64,000 bases of DNA. It comes from Teretinema sp942493045. GTDB lineage: Bacteria; Spirochaetota; Spirochaetia; Treponematales; Treponemataceae. Location: positions 3,183,283 through 3,247,282 of the forward strand of contig OW818665.1 in the NCBI GenBank assembly GCA_942493045.1, given 5' to 3'. A model generated the notes under the pieces. It did not search any database. It saw nothing but the letters and a program-made list of their open reading frames with translations, and was not told the origin of the DNA. Shown here piece after piece: positions 1 through 8,410 of this stretch (the first letter of the stretch is position 1; the number at the start of each line of letters is the position of its first letter). Position numbers and translations under genes: made by a program.

Positions 1-318
1 GAAGCTGTCTATCCCTTAGCCCAGTATTGCGGAATCAGCGCGGCCGATATCATAGCCACCCAGTTTGCCTACTCCGGAGGAATATTTGAGGGTAAACTCA
101 CCGGTGTGGCTGTGTATTCAGGTAATAAATGTGAAATTGTAAAAAGCTATGCCGAGCGTAGCGGGATCGACCTGCACTGGTGCTCGTTTTATTCTGATAG
201 CATTCATGACCTGCCGCTGCTGGAACTGGTCGGTCACCCGGTGGCGGCCAATCCGGACTGGCGTTTGCGCCGCATCGCCAAAAAAAGAGGCTGGACTATA
301 AAGGACTTTAGTAAATGA
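1..318 (+). CDS. HAD-IB family phosphatase, C-terminal part (5' truncated)
   Basis: The reading frame is open from base 1, so the N-terminus lies outside the window. The visible 105 residues carry the late motifs of the phosphoserine-phosphatase-like HAD-IB family. These are a K in KSYAERSG, then SDSIHDLPLLELVG with the acidic Mg2+-binding residues, then PVAANPDWRLRRIAKKRGW. Members dephosphorylate small phosphorylated metabolites, but the substrate cannot be told from this part. The stop codon overlaps the start of the next gene (ATGA), so the two are probably co-transcribed. Confidence 0.85.
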   Translation, partial: EAVYPLAQYCGISAADIIATQFAYSGGIFEGKLTGVAVYSGNKCEIVKSYAERSGIDLHWCSFYSDSIHDLPLLELVGHPVAANPDWRLRRIAKKRGWTIKDFSK

Positions 319-1085
319 AACGAATAGGCTTTTTTTTGGTTTTATTTCCCTTGTTGATTTCCTGCGCACCCAAGCCGGTTTACCCGGTAACTGCTCCCGC
401 GCCCGAAATCCCCGGCCTGGAGCTGTTGCCGGAGGAGCTCTCTGCCGCAATTGCCGCCAATCGCGCGGAGTTTCTCGCCGATCTTGAAGCAACGCTGGCC
501 GCTGACGCCTCAAACCTGTTGGTACTGGTGGATAAACAGCATAGCCTGACGGACAGTTATGCTCCCTCCGATCTGGTGGACTTGGCCGGCGATCGCAGTT
601 ACACGCTGAACCGGGACGATCTTTCCCTGCGGGTCGAAGCGGAACAGTCTCTGGAAGAGATGGCCCGCGCCGCCAGGGCGGAAGGCATTACCCTGCTGGT
701 CAGCTCGACCTACCGTTCCTATAACTATCAGGCCGGAGTGTATCAGCGTAACGTTCAGCAATTAGGGCAGGCCGCCGCGGACCGTGAGTCGGCCCGTCCG
801 GGCACCAGCCAGCATCAATTGGGTACGGCCGTTGACTTTGGCTCCATTACCGACGCCTTTGCCCAGACAGCCGCCGGCCGCTGGCTCGCCGCCAACGCCC
901 ACCGATTCGGGTGGTCGCTGTCCTTCCCGGACGGCTACGAGGCTGTTACCGGTTACCGCTGGGAAAGCTGGCATTATCGGTATATCGGGAAGCAGGGCGC
1001 CGCATTACAGGCGAAATGGTTCGGTAACGTTCAGCAGTATATGATGGAATTCATTGACGCCTGGCGGTCCGCTCAAGGGCGGTAA
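315..1085 (+). CDS. VanY-type D-Ala-D-Ala carboxypeptidase lipoprotein
   Basis: The 256-residue protein has a signal peptide ending in a lipobox (LLISC, Cys about 17), so it should be lipid-anchored outside the inner membrane. From about residue 130 it shows the VanY peptidase fold: SSTYRSYNYQAGVY, then the zinc motif SQHQLGTAVDF (HxxGxAxD), and later WESWHYRY carrying the last zinc histidine. The family trims the terminal D-Ala of peptidoglycan stem peptides. It overlaps the preceding HAD gene by 4 bp and runs convergently into the CDF transporter with only one base between the stop codons. Confidence 0.88.
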   Translation: MKRIGFFLVLFPLLISCAPKPVYPVTAPAPEIPGLELLPEELSAAIAANRAEFLADLEATLAADASNLLVLVDKQHSLTDSYAPSDLVDLAGDRSYTLNRDDLSLRVEAEQSLEEMARAARAEGITLLVSSTYRSYNYQAGVYQRNVQQLGQAAADRESARPGTSQHQLGTAVDFGSITDAFAQTAAGRWLAANAHRFGWSLSFPDGYEAVTGYRWESWHYRYIGKQGAALQAKWFGNVQQYMMEFIDAWRSAQGR

Positions 1086-1086
1086 A

Positions 1087-2037
1087 CTATTCGACATCCT
1101 TGGGCGAGATGCCGAATTGCTCGGCGTGCTCGCCCTTGCCGGCCGGTTCGATATGCACCATGATGTCGTAGACGTCCGGGATCTGGCAACGGATGGCTTC
1201 TTCAACCCCGCCGGCAATTTCATGAGCCTGATAGACCGACAGTTTTCCGTCAACCTCAATATCCAGGTCGATATCCCAGGCGCTGGACATCTTGCGGATG
1301 CGGGCGCGGTGCGGGTTGCCGGCTCCGGGTACGGAGCGTACCGCTTCGAAAAGCGATTTATACAATTCATCGTCGGCATTGCCGTCCATCAATTCCAGAT
1401 TCAGTTCCAGAAACAGCCCCGCCGCCGAGCGCATTACCCACAGTCCGACTAGAAAGGCGGTCAGGGGATCCAGCCAGGGCAGATTAAACAGCATGGTCGC
1501 GCCGATGCCGACAAATACCGAAGTCGAAATGATAATATCGTTGGTCATGTTTTTGGCGTTGGCCATAATCATGGCGCTGCCGCTGCGTTTTCCGATGCGG
1601 TACTGGCTGAAGGCCAACAGCAGTTTTCCGCAGATTGAAACCGCCGTGACAATCAGGGCCAGTTTTCCGGGGATTTCCAGGGCGCTTGGCCTAATCAGTT
1701 CGCGCGCGGCCGAGAGTGAGAGCTGAAAACCGGCAATCATGATGATAAAAGCCAGGGCGACCGTGGCCAGGGTCTCGGCGCGCTGATGCCCCCAGGGGTG
1801 GGTGCGGTCCGAAGGCTGGTTGATTATGACGGCTACGGCCAGCGTCATGATGGCGATAATGACGTCCGAAGACGAGTCGATACCATCACCTAAGACTGCC
1901 AGGCTGTCCGCGAAAAGTCCCGTTGCTATTTTCAGAGCCGCCAGAATCAGGTTGCCGCCGAGAGCTATCCAGGCGGCCATACGTACCAGGCGGTTGCGGG
2001 TAGAGTTTTCGCAGGGTGCGGCGGTCTTGCTTGTCAT
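1087..2037 (-). CDS. Cation diffusion facilitator (CDF) transporter
   Basis: This is a 316-residue inner-membrane efflux protein. The N-terminal half has about six membrane helices. Helix 2 carries GDGIDSSSD, giving a DxxxD metal site, followed by the family signature HPWGHQRAETLATV. Helix 5 carries NMTND, an NxxxD instead of the HxxxD of many zinc CDFs, so the metal is uncertain. The last ~90 residues form the cytosolic ferredoxin-like CDF domain. A GAGGT site precedes the ATG. It lies 7 bp after the threonine aldolase gene on the same strand and is probably the third gene of the leuS operon. Confidence 0.92.
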   Translation of the reverse strand: MTSKTAAPCENSTRNRLVRMAAWIALGGNLILAALKIATGLFADSLAVLGDGIDSSSDVIIAIMTLAVAVIINQPSDRTHPWGHQRAETLATVALAFIIMIAGFQLSLSAARELIRPSALEIPGKLALIVTAVSICGKLLLAFSQYRIGKRSGSAMIMANAKNMTNDIIISTSVFVGIGATMLFNLPWLDPLTAFLVGLWVMRSAAGLFLELNLELMDGNADDELYKSLFEAVRSVPGAGNPHRARIRKMSSAWDIDLDIEVDGKLSVYQAHEIAGGVEEAIRCQIPDVYDIMVHIEPAGKGEHAEQFGISPKDVE

Positions 2038-2044
2038 TTTTACC

Positions 2045-3079
2045 TCAACTGTAAAATTCGCGCATCCGGTCGGCCACTAAGGTGATCTGCTCCCGGGATA
2101 TCCAATAATGGGTTACCAGGCGCCACAATCCATCCGTGGCGCAACTGTTAATCAGTATACCGTGTTCTTTCAGGAAATCGACCAAGGCTTCGGGGTCAAT
2201 GCGCGAGTCTTCGCGGTGGCGGAAAAACACCATATTGATTTGTCCGGAAACAGCGTCGATTTCCAGGGCCGGTATTTCAGAAAGCTTTTGGGCGAGAGCG
2301 CGGGCGTTGTCATGATCCTGATCCAGGCGGCCCCTCATTTCTTTCAGGGCAATCATACCGGCCGCGGCCAGTATGCCGGCCTGGCGCAGTCCGCCGCCCA
2401 TCAGTTTACGCTTGCGGCGGGCTTCCTCTATAAACTTACGCGTTCCCACCAACAGCGAGCCGACCGGCGCGCACAGGCCCTTGGACAGGCAGATCATGGC
2501 GCTGTCCACGTATTGGGTAATATCTTTGGCCTGCACGCCGAGGGCGGCGGCGGCGTTAAACAGCCGCGCCCCGTCCAGATGCACCGGTATGTGGTAGCGG
2601 TCGGCGCAGCGGCGGATGTCGGCCATGGCTGTCAGCGGGATGAGGCTGCCGGCGGAGTGGGCGTTCTCCAGGCAGATCAGCGCCGTTTTCGGCTCATGAA
2701 TATCGTCACCGATACGGATACGTTCCGTTATCGAGGCGGCGCTCAGGATGTGGTCCGGACAGGATACGGTGCGCAGCTGCACACCGGCGATTACCGCAGC
2801 GCCGGCAGCTTCATGCTGGACAATGTGACAGTGTTCATCAAGGATGACTTCGCTGCCCCGCGGGCAGTGGGTGAAAAGGGCCAGCTGGTTGCCGAAGGTG
2901 CCGGAGGGCACAAAGAGGGCCGCTTCTTTGCCGGAGAGGCTGGCGCCGTAGGCTTCCAACTCCTTGACAGTCGGATCATCGCCGTAGACATCATCCCCTA
3001 CCGGGGCCGCGGCCATAGCCGCGCGCATTTCCGGGGTAGGCCAGGTTACCGTATCGCTTCGCAGATCAATTATGTTCAT
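2045..3079 (-). CDS. ltaE: Low-specificity L-threonine aldolase
   Basis: This PLP enzyme of 344 residues cleaves L-threonine or L-allo-threonine to glycine and acetaldehyde. The start MNIIDLRSDTVTWPTPEMR is the canonical family N-terminus. VGDDVYGDDPT, LDEHCHIVQHEAAG and HLDGARLFNAAAALG follow, and the PLP lysine lies in CLSKGLCAPVGS. An in-frame TTG at 3100 would add seven residues and overlap leuS; the ATG at 3079 fits the family better. It lies between leuS and the CDF gene on the same strand. Confidence 0.93.
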   Translation of the reverse strand: MNIIDLRSDTVTWPTPEMRAAMAAAPVGDDVYGDDPTVKELEAYGASLSGKEAALFVPSGTFGNQLALFTHCPRGSEVILDEHCHIVQHEAAGAAVIAGVQLRTVSCPDHILSAASITERIRIGDDIHEPKTALICLENAHSAGSLIPLTAMADIRRCADRYHIPVHLDGARLFNAAAALGVQAKDITQYVDSAMICLSKGLCAPVGSLLVGTRKFIEEARRKRKLMGGGLRQAGILAAAGMIALKEMRGRLDQDHDNARALAQKLSEIPALEIDAVSGQINMVFFRHREDSRIDPEALVDFLKEHGILINSCATDGLWRLVTHYWISREQITLVADRMREFYS

Positions 3080-3089
3080 AGTCTGACGG

Positions 3090-5678
3090 TTATACCACAA
3101 TATTGACCAGTTTGTCCTGGATTACGATCACCTTTTTAGGCGCTTTGCCCTCCATGAAGCGCTGGGCGCCGGCGGTAGCCAGAGCGATCTTTTCCAGAGC
3201 GGCCTTATCGGTTCCGACGGCGGTCTCGAATTTATCGCGGATTTTGCCGTTAACCTGTACCACCACGGTGCAGCTGTCGTCGGCGCAGAGCGCGGCGCTG
3301 TAGGCCGGCCAGGTTTCGTAGCTGATGGTATTGGTGTTTCCCAGCTTTTGCCAGAGCTCCTCGGCCAGATGCGGGGCGTAGGGGGACAGCAGTTTAATAA
3401 AGTCCGCCCAGACGGCCTTCGGGAAGCTGTCCTTTTTAGCGAGCTCGTTGGTGAAAATCATCATTTGACTGATGGCCGTGTTCAAGTTGATGGTCGCGGT
3501 ATCGTCAGTGACCTTTTTAATGGTCTTGTGCAGGATTTTGGTGATCTCGGCCGCTTCCGGCGTAGAGGTGTCGGTGTCGGAGGCGCCGGTCATCGGTTTT
3601 TCGGAAAGCGCCCAGACCCGCTCCAAAAAGCGGCTGACGCCGACCAGACCCTGCATGTTCCAGGGCTTGGACACTTCCAGCGGGCCCATGAACATCTCGT
3701 AGACGCGGCAGGCGTCCGCCCCGTGCTCGCGGATGACGTCATCGGGGTTGATAACGTTCTTGAGACTCTTGGACATCTTGGCGATTACCCGCTCCAGCCG
3801 TTCGCCGGTGGCGGTTTCCTCGAAAGCGTCAGTTTCACCCGGAACTTCACGTACCTCGTCCACCGGTACCAGCGCCTTGTTAGCCCGCTGATAGGCGAAG
3901 GAGGTGATCATGCCCTGGTTGATCAGTCGTTGGAAGGGTTCTTTGCTGTTCACCAGGCCCAGGTCGTAGAGTACCTTGTGCCAGAAGCGGGAATAAAGCA
4001 AATGCAGGACCGCATGCTCGGCGCCTCCAACATAGAGGTCCACTGGCAGCCAGTAGTCAATCTTGGAGCGGTCGGCAAAGGCCGCCGGGTTTTTGGGATC
4101 GAGGTAGCGCAGGTAATACCAGCAAGAGCCGGCCCATTGGGGCATAGTGTTGGTTTCGCGCTTGGCCTTGCCGCCGCAGACCGGGCAGCTGGTGTTTACC
4201 CAGTCGGTAATACCGGCCAGCGGGCTTTCGCCGGTCCCGGTCGGCTGGTAGGTTTCCACCTCCGGCAGGGCCAGGGGCAGGTCGCTTTCCTTGAGCGGCA
4301 CAATGCCGCAACTCGGGCAGTGTACCAGCGGGATGGGCTCGCCCCAGTAGCGCTGGCGGCTGAACACCCAGTCGCGGAGCTTGTAGTTAACGGCTTTTTT
4401 GCCGATGCCCTTTTCTCCGAGCCAGGCAATGATCTTGTCGATGCATTCGGTGGTCCCCAGACCGTTGAAGCCGGGGGAGTTGACGGCGCGGCCGTCGGCG
4501 GCGGTGCATTCGGCCGGCTCGGCGCTGTAATCGCCGCTAGCGCCTTTTTCGGCCCATTCGGACTCGGAGGCCACGACCTTGATGATCGGCAGGCTGAATT
4601 TTTTGGCAAAGGCCCAGTCGCGCTCGTCGTGGGCCGGTACGGCCATGATGGCGCCGGTGCCGTAGGAAATCAGAATATAGTCCGAAACCCAGATCGGAAT
4701 CTTGGCGTTGTTGACCGGGTTGATAGCGTAGGCGCCGGTGAAAACACCGGACTTATCCTTAGCCAGGTCGGTGCGTTCCAGGTCGCTTTTTTTGGCGGAG
4801 GCGTCGATATAACTTTCCACGGCCGCTTTTTGGGCAGCGGTGGTGATCTTGTGCACTAATGGATGCTCGGGAGCCAGTACCATGTAGGTGGCGCCGAAGA
4901 GGGTGTCCGCCCGGGTGGTGTAAATTTTAAGTTCATCGGCGCCGGCTTTACCGTCGGGGCCGGCAATCCGGAAGCTGACTTCGGCGCCCTCGCTTTTGCC
5001 GATCCAGTTGCGCTGCATGGCTTTGACCGAATCCGGCCAGTCCAGACCCTCAAGGTCGGTCAGCAGGCGTTCAGCGTACTCGGTAATGCGCAGTATCCAC
5101 TGGCGCAGGTTTTTGCGCTCCACCTGGGTACTGCAGCGGTCACAGCGGCCGTCTTTAACTTCTTCGTTGGCCAGGCCGGTCTTACAGCTCGGGCACCAGT
5201 TGATCGGTGTTTCGGATTCATAGGCCAGGCCGCGCTCGAACAGCTTCAGGAATATCCATTGCGTCCAATGGTAGTAGTCCACCTCGCAGGTGGAAATCTC
5301 GCGGTCCCAGTCATAGGAAAAGCCGAAGGCCTTGATCTGCTGGCGGAATTTTTCGATATTGGCGTTGGTGGTAGCGCGGGGGTGGGTGCCGGTCTTGATG
5401 GCGTAGTTTTCGGCCGGCAGACCGAAGGCGTCAAAGCCCATCGGGTGCAGCACGCTGTAACCGTTCATGCGCAGGTAACGGCACCAGATATCGGTGGCGG
5501 TATAGCCTTCGGGGTGGCCGACGTGCAGGCCGGCGGCTGAGGGGTAGGGGAACATGTCCAGAACGTAGGCGCGCTTGGCTTTGGGATAGGCGGGGTCTTC
5601 CACCGCCTTAAATGTTTTATTGGTTTCCCAGAACTGCTGCCACTTAGGCTCGATCGTCTCAAAAGGATATTTGGCCAT
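3090..5678 (-). CDS. leuS: Leucyl-tRNA synthetase
   Basis: At 862 residues this is a full-length bacterial class Ia LeuRS, charging tRNA-Leu with leucine. The HIGH-type motif is HVGH at 52-55 (context FPYPSAAGLHVGHPEGY). The CP1 editing domain follows, with a threonine-rich TTRADTLFGATYMVLAPEHP segment. A zinc-knuckle-like pair (CPSCG and CPVCGG) sits in the insert, and KMSKS is near 634-638. The C-terminal domain has VQVNGKIRDK. A GAGGAG site precedes the ATG. It is the first gene of a leftward operon with ltaE and the CDF transporter, and diverges from the chromate transporter. Confidence 0.98.
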   Translation of the reverse strand: MAKYPFETIEPKWQQFWETNKTFKAVEDPAYPKAKRAYVLDMFPYPSAAGLHVGHPEGYTATDIWCRYLRMNGYSVLHPMGFDAFGLPAENYAIKTGTHPRATTNANIEKFRQQIKAFGFSYDWDREISTCEVDYYHWTQWIFLKLFERGLAYESETPINWCPSCKTGLANEEVKDGRCDRCSTQVERKNLRQWILRITEYAERLLTDLEGLDWPDSVKAMQRNWIGKSEGAEVSFRIAGPDGKAGADELKIYTTRADTLFGATYMVLAPEHPLVHKITTAAQKAAVESYIDASAKKSDLERTDLAKDKSGVFTGAYAINPVNNAKIPIWVSDYILISYGTGAIMAVPAHDERDWAFAKKFSLPIIKVVASESEWAEKGASGDYSAEPAECTAADGRAVNSPGFNGLGTTECIDKIIAWLGEKGIGKKAVNYKLRDWVFSRQRYWGEPIPLVHCPSCGIVPLKESDLPLALPEVETYQPTGTGESPLAGITDWVNTSCPVCGGKAKRETNTMPQWAGSCWYYLRYLDPKNPAAFADRSKIDYWLPVDLYVGGAEHAVLHLLYSRFWHKVLYDLGLVNSKEPFQRLINQGMITSFAYQRANKALVPVDEVREVPGETDAFEETATGERLERVIAKMSKSLKNVINPDDVIREHGADACRVYEMFMGPLEVSKPWNMQGLVGVSRFLERVWALSEKPMTGASDTDTSTPEAAEITKILHKTIKKVTDDTATINLNTAISQMMIFTNELAKKDSFPKAVWADFIKLLSPYAPHLAEELWQKLGNTNTISYETWPAYSAALCADDSCTVVVQVNGKIRDKFETAVGTDKAALEKIALATAGAQRFMEGKAPKKVIVIQDKLVNIVV

Positions 5679-5698
5679 GATGTACTCCTCGTTCAGGT

Positions 5699-5727
5699 AT
5701 TTTAGCGAAACAATGACATTTACGCAA
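5699..5727 (-). promoter_or_regulatory. Predicted leuS promoter
   Basis: On the minus strand: -35 TTGCGT (5722-5727), 17 bp spacer, -10 TAAAAT (5699-5704). This gives a leader of about 14 bases with a strong GAGGAG ribosome site. It is a conventional led promoter, unlike its divergent neighbour. Confidence 0.6.
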
Positions 5728-5737
5728 GAATCGGGAA

Positions 5738-5766
5738 TTGCCCTTACCCGATGGACTCTTTATAAT
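5738..5766 (+). promoter_or_regulatory. Predicted leaderless promoter of the chromate transporter genes
   Basis: -35 TTGCCC (5738-5743), 17 bp spacer, consensus -10 TATAAT (5761-5766), then exactly 6 bp to the ATG at 5773. The expected transcription start is the A of the start codon. The CAGGGT just before the ATG would then not be in the mRNA. Confidence 0.6.
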
Positions 5767-5772
5767 CAGGGT

Positions 5773-6351
5773 ATGAAATTGCTGCCTGCTTTACTCGAAT
5801 TATTCTGGATATTTTTTAAGATCGGCGCGGTGACCTTCGGCGGCGGCCTGGCGATGCTGCCGCTGCTTGAAACCGAACTGGTCAGCCGGCGTAAATGGGT
5901 GAGCGCTTCTACCATGGTCGACTATTTCGCGATCGGCCAATCCACACCCGGGGTCATCGCCGTAAACGTGGCCACCTTTGTCGGCTATACCCGCCGCGGC
6001 ATACCGGGAGCCCTGGCCGCGACCGCCGGAATCGTCGCCCCTTCCCTGATTATCATTACCCTTTTGGCGATGTTTCTGAATAATTTCGCTGAGATCGCGG
6101 TAGTGCAGCGGGCCCTGCGCGGCATCAATGTTATTGTAGCCGTACTGCTTATCGGGGCTTGCTGGGATCTCGGGAAGAAAACGCTTTCTGACTGGTATAC
6201 GGTGCTCATTTCCCTGGCGGCCTTTGCCGCTATCTCGTTTTTTAATATTCCCGGAGTTTATGTGGTGCTGTGTTCGGCCTCCCTCGGCCTGATCGCCGTA
6301 TTCAGTGGTCTTGCGCGTCTGGATACGACTGACGGGGAGCAATCCGAATGA
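5773..6351 (+). CDS. Chromate transporter, N-terminal-type half (short ChrA)
   Basis: This 192-residue membrane protein is a single CHR domain. It has the family signature FFKIGAVTFGGGLAMLPLLETEL near the N-terminus and FAIGQSTPGVIAVNVATFVGY after it, followed by about five hydrophobic helices. Short CHR proteins normally work in pairs, and a second half follows with an ATGA overlap. Full-length ChrA exports chromate by proton exchange; the physiological substrate of short pairs is less certain. The start at 5773 fits both the domain boundary and the promoter, although the frame stays open upstream. Confidence 0.92.
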   Translation: MKLLPALLELFWIFFKIGAVTFGGGLAMLPLLETELVSRRKWVSASTMVDYFAIGQSTPGVIAVNVATFVGYTRRGIPGALAATAGIVAPSLIIITLLAMFLNNFAEIAVVQRALRGINVIVAVLLIGACWDLGKKTLSDWYTVLISLAAFAAISFFNIPGVYVVLCSASLGLIAVFSGLARLDTTDGEQSE

Positions 6352-6908
6352 GCTTGGTGGAACTTTTCCTGACCTTTGTATATGTCGGGGCTTTTACGAT
6401 AGGCGGGGGGCTGGTGGCCATTACCCTGATGCAGCAGGAAATCGTCGGCGCCGGCCTGATCACCGCCGAGCGCTTCGTCAGCATGATCGCCATTTCCGAG
6501 TCCACCCCCGGTCCGATCGGCATTAATATGGCCACGTACATCGGCTATGAAATGTATGGTTTTTGGGGCGGGGTGTTAACCACCTGTGGTACCGTGTTGC
6601 CGTCTTTGGTGGTCATTATCGTGATTGCCCGCTATCTAAGCCGTTTCCAGGAACATAAGGGAGTGCGCGCGGCTTTTTACGGTTTGCGCGCCGGCACCAC
6701 CGGCATGATAGCGGTAGCGGCCTTTCAGGTGCTGCAGGTTTCGGTGCTGACCCTGCCCTCTTTTCGCTCCAGCGGACGCTGGACCGAGCTTGTCAGCCTC
6801 CCGGCCGCGGCGCTGTTTATTGTTACCTTCATTTTGTACAGACGTTTTCGGTGGCACCCCATCCTGTTCATTCTGGCCGGAGCGGTTTTCGGCATCTTTT
6901 TCCTGTAA
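6348..6908 (+). CDS. Chromate transporter, second half (short ChrA)
   Basis: This is a 186-residue CHR-domain membrane protein, the partner of the preceding gene. It repeats the same signature (TFVYVGAFTIGGGLVAITLMQQEI, then MIAISESTPGPIGINMATYIGY) and ends in hydrophobic helices. The start overlaps the upstream stop (ATGA), which implies translational coupling and equimolar production. The two halves probably form a heterodimer equivalent to one long-chain ChrA. Confidence 0.92.
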   Translation: MSLVELFLTFVYVGAFTIGGGLVAITLMQQEIVGAGLITAERFVSMIAISESTPGPIGINMATYIGYEMYGFWGGVLTTCGTVLPSLVVIIVIARYLSRFQEHKGVRAAFYGLRAGTTGMIAVAAFQVLQVSVLTLPSFRSSGRWTELVSLPAAALFIVTFILYRRFRWHPILFILAGAVFGIFFL

Positions 6909-6927
6909 AGAGCCCGCCCGCCGTACC

Positions 6928-7734
6928 CTACAGGTATTTTTTGATTTCCTGATCGACGATGCCGGCGTAGAGCTCCAAGTACGGTTTGGCCGGGCTCATG
7001 TTGATCTTGGGCAGCAGTACTTCTTCGATCTGGAAAAAACCGACGTCGGTGGACATCTCCACTGATATGCGCAGCGGTTTTGGATCACCCTTGGCAATTT
7101 TAACCCGCTCGATCGAGTTGGCTGAGTACTTGTGAATGTCGCCGGCCCGCGGCTCGGTATTCAGTACCATCGGGATGCGCGCCCGGCCCTTTTCCATGTC
7201 GCAGCCGTCGGCGATCAGGATAATTCCGGCTTCCAGGGAGTGGATGCGCCGGCTGGCCATGTGGCCGATAATGCCTTCCAGGGCCACTGAGCGGATTACC
7301 ACCCGCTTGCTCTCGTTTTCCGGAAAAACCGCCGAGAGTACCCGGTCGATAACCGGCATGGCCAGGGTCATGCTGAACAGTTCATGGTCCTGCCGACCCA
7401 TCGACATGCCCAGGTCGTGCAGAAAGGAAGCGAAGATCACCGCGCAGAGGCTGTCTTCGAAATTGCCGGAGTTTTCGGCCTCGATGCTGGTTTTAACAGA
7501 GGCTTCGCGCAGCAGGTTCATCATCAAAACGGCATTGCGGGTGACGGTACGCATGTGTACCGGACCGTGGTCATTGTAACCGAGGCGCACAATGGAGACG
7601 GTGTTGGCGTATTCCTGCATCAGCTGCACTTCGGTATCGTTCATCAACAGCTCCGCTACGCGATAGGCCGGGCTGTTGGGAGTAATCTGTTCGAGAATTT
7701 TCTTCTCTATGGAAATTTCTTTAGGTGATTTCAT
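6928..7734 (-). CDS. HD-domain phosphohydrolase-like protein
   Basis: This is a 268-residue cytosolic protein. An upstream histidine (DHGPVHMRTVTRNA) and the metal pair in FLHDLGMSMGRQDHE mark the HD fold, and further histidines follow (IIGHMASRRIHSLEAG). HD proteins hydrolyse phosphate esters, often nucleotides or (p)ppGpp; the substrate here is unknown. The ATG at 7734 starts the conserved part (MKSPKEISIEKK); the longer open frame upstream runs into ogt and looks non-coding. It diverges from ogt and shares a 53 bp promoter region with it. Confidence 0.85.
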   Translation of the reverse strand: MKSPKEISIEKKILEQITPNSPAYRVAELLMNDTEVQLMQEYANTVSIVRLGYNDHGPVHMRTVTRNAVLMMNLLREASVKTSIEAENSGNFEDSLCAVIFASFLHDLGMSMGRQDHELFSMTLAMPVIDRVLSAVFPENESKRVVIRSVALEGIIGHMASRRIHSLEAGIILIADGCDMEKGRARIPMVLNTEPRAGDIHKYSANSIERVKIAKGDPKPLRISVEMSTDVGFFQIEEVLLPKINMSPAKPYLELYAGIVDQEIKKYL

Positions 7735-7771
7735 ATTTATAGAATATAATACGATTGAAGACAGGCTACAA
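7721..7771. promoter_or_regulatory. Overlapping divergent promoters (HD protein / ogt)
   Basis: Minus strand: -35 TTGTAG (7766-7771), 17 bp spacer, -10 TATATT (7743-7748), then 8 bp to the HD-gene ATG at 7734, so at most a base or two of leader. Plus strand: -10 TATAAT (7745-7750) with a weak TTAGGT (7721-7726) 18 bp upstream, serving ogt. The two -10 hexamers overlap, so the two polymerases should exclude each other. Confidence 0.5.
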
Positions 7772-7787
7772 GCAGGGGGAGGGTGAT

Positions 7788-8363
7788 ATGAAAAAGTTGT
7801 ATTACCGGGTCTTTTCGGCAGGGGGCATTCGGATGCTGCTGTGCGGAACGGACGATGCGCTGACGCACCTGCGTTTTCCCGGAACTTCGCTATTGCCGGC
7901 CGATATCTCACTGCCGGTGCCGCACGGGGCCGTTCCCGGCGACACGGAACTGATCCGCGCGGCCTGCGCTGAATTGTGCGAGTATTTAGCCGGCAAACGT
8001 CATCTGTTTACGGTTCCGGTAGCTCCGGCTGGTACCGATTTTCAAAAAAATGTCTGGCAGGTACTAGCCTCCATTCCTCCCGGACAGGTTTTAACCTACC
8101 GCGAAGAAGCGGAATTACTCTCCCGCAATTCACATCCGGATGTGGCCGTTAAACGGGCTAATGCCTGGAGAGCTGTCGGAACGGCCAACAGCCGAAATCC
8201 GCTGCCCGTCTTTATTCCCTGTCACCGGGTTATTCGCAGCGACCGTACCATAGGCGGATATACCGGCGGCGTGCACATCAAGCGTCATTTGCTGGAACTG
8301 GAAGGCTGGCACGTCGACCCGGCCGGCCGCGTCCATCAGCGCACCGAAGCCGCAGTGTTGTAA
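7788..8363 (+). CDS. ogt: Methylated-DNA--protein-cysteine methyltransferase
   Basis: This 191-residue suicide enzyme transfers the alkyl group from O6-alkylguanine to its own cysteine. The C-terminal domain has FQKNVWQVLASIPPGQVLTY, the Asn/Arg region RAVGTANSRNPLPVFIPCHRV with the acceptor Cys in PCHRV, and GGYTGGVHIKRHLLELEG. About eight residues between the helix-turn-helix and the RAVG motif look inserted relative to typical Ogt. The ATG at 7788 has a strong GGGGGAGGG ribosome site. A palindromic terminator follows the stop. Confidence 0.94.
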   Translation: MKKLYYRVFSAGGIRMLLCGTDDALTHLRFPGTSLLPADISLPVPHGAVPGDTELIRAACAELCEYLAGKRHLFTVPVAPAGTDFQKNVWQVLASIPPGQVLTYREEAELLSRNSHPDVAVKRANAWRAVGTANSRNPLPVFIPCHRVIRSDRTIGGYTGGVHIKRHLLELEGWHVDPAGRVHQRTEAAVL

Positions 8364-8374
8364 AGCCGATTGGT

Positions 8375-8404
8375 TTTGAAAAAGTCTATTGAGACTTTTT
8401 CAAA
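8375..8404. terminator. Bidirectional terminator between ogt and srkA
   Basis: A perfect 13-bp inverted repeat, TTTGAAAAAGTCT and AGACTTTTTCAAA, encloses a 4-base loop (ATTG). Each arm ends in a T-run in its own direction. It sits between two convergent genes and should terminate both. Confidence 0.85.
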
Positions 8405-8410
8405 GTTAAA

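Noticed and set aside
2108..3106. Open frame of about 330 codons on the plus strand, antisense to ltaE
   Set aside because: It mirrors the conserved threonine aldolase gene, has no ribosome site and no recognisable motif.
3348..4859. Long open frame of about 500 codons on the plus strand, antisense to leuS
   Set aside because: It lies wholly inside leuS, which is conserved over its full length. The translation is Gly/Val/Leu-biased with no domain, as expected for the antisense of a GC-rich gene.
6902..6935. Terminator after the chromate transporter pair
   Set aside because: CCTGTA and TACAGG could pair, but the loop is over 20 bases and the stem short; too weak to list.
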